From contig CAYNYJ010000002.1 in assembly GCA_964401355.1 (NCBI GenBank), forward strand, positions 8,569 to 72,568: 64,000 bases of DNA, written 5' to 3'. Position numbers and translations under genes: made by a program. How positions within the stretch are numbered: position 1 is the first letter of the stretch; each line of letters starts with the position of its first letter. The notes under the pieces were generated by a model. That model was not told the DNA's origin. It did not search any database and saw only the letters and a list, made by a program, of their open reading frames with translations. This DNA comes from SZUA-152 sp964401355 (lineage in GTDB: Bacteria > Pseudomonadota > Gammaproteobacteria > SZUA-152). Below, piece by piece: positions 63,073 through 64,000 of this stretch.

Positions 63073-63151
63073 GGATCAATGGGGTCATATATGGACACGC
63101 CCGATAAATCAATAAAAATGGTGTTTTAATTTACATGATCATCGATTCATT
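63073..63151 (+). repeat. 79-base direct repeat, copy 2
   Basis: Exact second copy of 62775-62853. Together with copy 1 it brackets the transposase remnant, which is consistent with recombination or with a duplicated element end. Confidence 0.9.
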
Positions 63152-63290
63152 CTCTGAAGAAAGCATTTACACAACACAAGAAAGATTAGCAGTCATATAT
63201 TCGGCCCCAAGTGAGATCAGGGGTTGGATCTCCGGCCATGATGAAAACCGCACACCTGCACCTTATCAGACTCACGGTGCAAATCATCTA
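63152..63290. other. Unassigned stretch between repeats
   Basis: About 140 bases with an open frame that continues into the tandem repeats (63135-63440) but no ribosome site or recognisable motif. May be part of an insertion-element end. Confidence 0.3.
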
Positions 63291-63410
63291 GATCAATGGG
63301 GTCAGACTCGATTGATCTCCGGGGGTCTTTCAATCGAGTCTGATGAGATAGATCAATGGGGTCAGACTCGATTGATCTCCGGGGGTCTTTCAATCGAGTC
63401 TGATGAGATG
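63291..63410 (+). repeat. 60-base tandem repeat, two copies, each with a 14-base dyad
   Basis: Units at 63291-63350 and 63351-63410 differ at the last base. Each contains TCAGACTCGATTGA and its reverse complement TCAATCGAGTCTGA 14 bases apart, so each can fold into a hairpin. A truncated third copy lies at 63023. Confidence 0.92.
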
Positions 63411-63484
63411 GACACGCTCCTTATACAAGGCTCATCATAGCCAGGAAAAGAAGCGTTAACTCAATTCCAAAAAGGAGCATGTCC

Positions 63485-64000
63485 ATGAACAAGACTAATA
63501 CCATTGGTGTCGATTTAGCAAAGAATGTTTTTCATTTATGTGTGCAAGATAGCATCGGCCACATCCTCGAAAAACGTAAACTCGGGCGCAGCCAATTCAA
63601 ACGTTTTCTCGCCACAACACCCGTCAGCCGGATTGTTTTTGAGTCCTGCGCGACGGCTCATTACTGGACTCGGGTCGCCATCCAGTATGAGCATCAAACA
63701 TCACTGATTCATCCAGCGTATGTTAAGCCCTATCTCAAAACGAACAAAAATGACTTTAATGATGCCGAAGCGATTTGTGAAGCGGATAGTCGGCCCACGA
63801 TGCGATATGTGTCATCCAAAACGATTGCGCAACAGGATATCCAGTTACTGCATCGTGTCCGCCAAAGACAGGTGCAGCAACGCACCGCGCTGGTGAATCA
63901 AATCCGTGGGCAATTGCTTGAATACGGCATTGCTATTCCCAAAGGGATCAGCCAGGTGCGCAGCCGACTGGCGGGCATACTAGAAGACGGGAAAAATGAA
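63485..64000 (+). mobile_element. IS110-family transposase, 5' part (runs off the window)
   Basis: 172 codons open to the window end, starting at ATG 63485 with AAGGAG eight bases upstream. 'TNTIGVDLAKNVFHLCV' carries the first aspartate of the DEDD catalytic set, 'IVFESCATAHYWTR' the glutamate, and 'KTNKNDFNDAEAICEA' the next aspartates, which identifies an IS110/IS1111 DEDD recombinase. The serine-containing Tnp_20 domain lies beyond the window. The element's left end and any guide (bridge) RNA would lie in the 75 or so bases upstream, directly after the tandem repeat. Confidence 0.92.

Noticed and set aside
63135..63440. Open frame of 101 codons before the IS110 gene
   Set aside because: More than half is the translated 60-base tandem repeat; no ribosome site or family resemblance.

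Overview
The window reads as chromosomal DNA of a gammaproteobacterium of roughly balanced base composition. The evidence is the gene content: sspA-sspB directly behind petABC, a type II secretion operon gspGHIJKLMN, a groESL operon, an AcrB-type RND pump, a bc1 cytochrome b with PLWY in place of PEWY, and an IS110 element. Two traits are less common in that class: a CIRCE operator in front of groESL and an alternative complex III (ACIII) next to the bc1 complex. I cannot place the organism below class. No rRNA, tRNA or CRISPR array was seen.

Layout. 1-2462: end of a glycerol-type FGGY kinase, a glycerophosphodiester phosphodiesterase and a glycerol-3-phosphate dehydrogenase, overlapping and probably one operon for glycerol-lipid breakdown. 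2639-7274 (minus): LodB-like flavoprotein, LodA-like CTQ quinoprotein oxidase and a monohaem lipoprotein. 7607-8571: a MITE-like palindromic element and a lipoprotein. 8762-14115: RND adaptor, RND pump and a LysR regulator. 14190-16930: small protein, CIRCE-controlled groES-groEL, terminator. 17042-18802: ABC exporter. 19510-26071: an unusual five-gene cluster (PqqD-like protein, ATP-grasp, DAP-decarboxylase-like PLP enzyme, urea-transporter/M23 peptidase fusion, TolC). It is followed by a bidirectional terminator and, on the other strand, a 49-residue peptide made almost only of Gly and Met (26889-27038). 27651-31315: fused transporter/spermidine-synthase-like protein and UspA. 32128-39527: complete ACIII operon actA-B1-B2-C-D-E-F. 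39774-39936: second MITE copy. 39966-43807: petABC and sspAB. 44149-50227: gspG-N, with a REP-like palindrome inside gspI and in-frame repeats in gspK. 50784-53933 (minus): three secreted proteins. 54431-62252: a 2452-residue RHS protein with an AT-rich C-terminal tip and a candidate immunity gene. 62253-64000: a mosaic of REP-like repeats, an IS4-type transposase remnant and the start of an IS110 transposase.

How parts fit. ACIII and bc1 would be two non-homologous quinol oxidising complexes side by side, suggesting a branched respiratory chain. The 19.5-26.1 kb cluster looks biosynthetic with an export arm. A PqqD-like protein suggests peptide modification, and the nearby Gly/Met peptide is the best candidate substrate, although it lies on the opposite strand and no core maturase is recognised. 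This is the strongest candidate here for an undescribed system. The RHS tail and its downstream gene followed by repeat and IS debris look like a rearrangement hotspot.
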